DNA of 7,210 bases, taken from contig CAZQVN010000103.1 in assembly GCA_964596775.1 (NCBI GenBank), positions 1 to 7,210 of the forward strand, given 5' to 3'. Shown here piece after piece: positions 6,078 to 7,210 of this stretch (position 1 is its first letter; each line of letters starts with the position of its first letter). Position numbers and translations under genes: made by a program. The notes beneath the pieces are model-generated. The model ran no database searches and was not told the origin of the DNA. It worked only from the letters and a program-made list of their open reading frames with translations. This stretch comes from CAZQVN01 sp964596775 (lineage in GTDB: Bacteria > Eisenbacteria > RBG-16-71-46 > JABDJR01 > JAWXBZ01).

Positions 6078-7210
6078 ATGTCCAGCTACATCGAATCGCT
6101 GATCGACCAGGTGAAGGCCAGGAATGCCGGTGAACCGGAGTTTCTCCAGACGGCGGAAGAAGTGCTGACTTCCCTCGCGCCGGTCATCGACCGCCGGCCG
6201 GAATACCGGCAGGCGCGGATCCTCGAGCGGATCGTGGAACCGGAACGGGTCATCATGTTCCGGGTGCCGTGGGTCGACGACCAGGGCGCCGTCCAGGTGA
6301 ACCGCGGGTATCGCATCGAGATGAACTCGGCGATCGGGCCGTACAAGGGCGGCCTGCGCTTTCACCCCTCGGTGAACCTCGGCATCCTCAAGTTCCTGGC
6401 CTTCGAACAGGTGTTCAAGAACAGCCTGACCACGCTGCCGATGGGCGGCGGCAAGGGCGGCTCCGACTTCGATCCGAAGGGGCGGAGCGACAACGAGATC
6501 ATGCGCTTCTGCCAGTCGTTCATGAGCGAGCTGTTCCGCCACATCGGGCCGAACACCGACGTTCCGGCCGGCGACATCGGCGTGGGCGGCCGCGAAATCG
6601 GCTTCCTGTTCGGCCAGTACAAGAAGCTGTCCAATTCGTTCACCGGCGTGCTGACCGGCAAGGGGCTGAACTGGGGAGGGTCGCTGATCCGTCCGGAAGC
6701 CACCGGGTACGGCTGCGTCTACTTTTCCGCGGAGATGCTCGGCGCCCGCGGCGAATCGCTGGAGGGGCGCACCTGCCTCGTGTCCGGCAGCGGGAACGTG
6801 GCCCAGTACACGGTCGAGAAGATCAACGACCTCGGCGGCAAGGCGGTCACGCTGTCCGACTCGTCCGGCTTCATTCATGACCCGGACGGGATCGACGCCG
6901 AAAAGCTCGCGCACGTCATGCATCTCAAGAACACGCTGCGCGCCCGGATCGAGGACTACGTGAAGAAGTACCCGAAGGCGAAGTACGCGGCCGCCGACCC
7001 GGGCGCCGATCACAACCCGCTGTGGACGATCAGGGCGGATTGCGCGTTCCCGTCGGCCACGCAGAACGAGATCAACGAGAAGGACGCGGACAACCTGGTC
7101 CAGGGGGGCGTGAAGCTGGTGGCCGAAGGGTCGAACATGTCGACCACGCTCGCGGGCGTGAAGAGGCTTCACGAGGCGAAGGTCCTCTACGGCCCCGCCA
7201 AGGCCGCCAA
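6078..7210 (+). CDS. gdhA: NADP-type glutamate dehydrogenase GdhA (3' end outside the window)
   Basis: GdhA interconverts 2-oxoglutarate plus ammonium and glutamate, usually assimilating ammonium with NADPH in the cytoplasm as a hexamer. The visible 377 residues align from memory without gaps in key regions to the 447-residue E. coli enzyme. VEPERVI and FRVPWVDD lead into the substrate domain, with K90 in GPYKGGLRFHPSVN, catalytic K126 in LPMGGGKGGSDFDPKG and catalytic D166 in DVPAGDIGVGGRE. The Rossmann domain follows, with LIRPEATGYG, G237-x-G239-x-x-A242 in SGSGNVAQ, SDSSG, FPSATQNE and VAEGSNMSTT. The window stops within the conserved KAAN motif (the next codon begins AA), so about 70 C-terminal residues are missing. 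Close similarity to the E. coli type suggests NADPH use; this is inferred, not read from a specific residue. It sits ten bases after the phosphatidyltransferase gene and is probably co-transcribed with it. Confidence 0.96.
   Translation, partial: MSSYIESLIDQVKARNAGEPEFLQTAEEVLTSLAPVIDRRPEYRQARILERIVEPERVIMFRVPWVDDQGAVQVNRGYRIEMNSAIGPYKGGLRFHPSVNLGILKFLAFEQVFKNSLTTLPMGGGKGGSDFDPKGRSDNEIMRFCQSFMSELFRHIGPNTDVPAGDIGVGGREIGFLFGQYKKLSNSFTGVLTGKGLNWGGSLIRPEATGYGCVYFSAEMLGARGESLEGRTCLVSGSGNVAQYTVEKINDLGGKAVTLSDSSGFIHDPDGIDAEKLAHVMHLKNTLRARIEDYVKKYPKAKYAAADPGADHNPLWTIRADCAFPSATQNEINEKDADNLVQGGVKLVAEGSNMSTTLAGVKRLHEAKVLYGPAKAA

Noticed and set aside
2801..6079. A minus-strand open frame of about 1,090 codons across the GH57 and phosphatidyltransferase genes
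   Set aside because: It is fully antisense to two genes with complete catalytic motifs. Its translation is a Gly/Arg/Val/Glu-rich string without recognisable domains, as expected opposite high-GC coding sequence.
2809..6102. A plus-strand open frame of about 1,097 codons in another frame over the same region
   Set aside because: The translation is Arg/Pro/Gly-rich with no motifs, spans a gene boundary and covers the well-supported GH57 frame. It is a GC-driven shadow.
5892..7172. A minus-strand open frame of about 426 codons opposite gdhA
   Set aside because: gdhA on the + strand carries every expected motif; the antisense product has none.

Overview
The window is a stretch of a high-GC bacterial chromosome, with all genes on the + strand and almost no intergenic space. 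Codon third positions are dominated by G and C. GlgB, TreZ and an NADP-type glutamate dehydrogenase of the E. coli kind, together with Shine-Dalgarno sites, point to a bacterium. The lineage cannot be fixed by eye. The GH57/DUF3536 gene beside glycogen and trehalose genes would fit high-GC deltaproteobacterial, acidobacterial or nitrospirotal genomes, but that is inference.

Layout. Positions 1-963 hold the C-terminal part of glgB (glycogen branching enzyme), cut by the left edge. Positions 960-2879 hold treZ (maltooligosyltrehalose trehalohydrolase). Positions 2876-5290 hold a GH57 glycosidase-like protein with a DUF3536-type C-terminal region. These three genes are joined by 4-base start/stop overlaps (ATGA at 960-963, GTGA at 2876-2879), the arrangement of a translationally coupled operon. 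An 87-base gap (5291-5377) follows, then a small membrane CDP-alcohol phosphatidyltransferase (5378-6067). Ten bases later, behind a strong ribosome binding site, comes gdhA (6078 to beyond the right edge).

How the genes fit together. GlgB makes alpha-1,6 branches in glycogen. TreZ releases trehalose from maltooligosyltrehalose, whose maker TreY is not in the window. The GH57 protein probably acts on an alpha-glucan in the same storage or trehalose pathway, but its reaction is unknown. The phosphatidyltransferase and gdhA form a second tight pair with no obvious pathway link to the first block or to each other.

No RNA genes, mobile elements, CRISPR arrays or convincing terminators were seen. 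No clearly new system is evident. The points most worth a second look are the uncharacterised GH57/DUF3536 protein with its Cys/His cluster, and the unusual start region of the phosphatidyltransferase gene.
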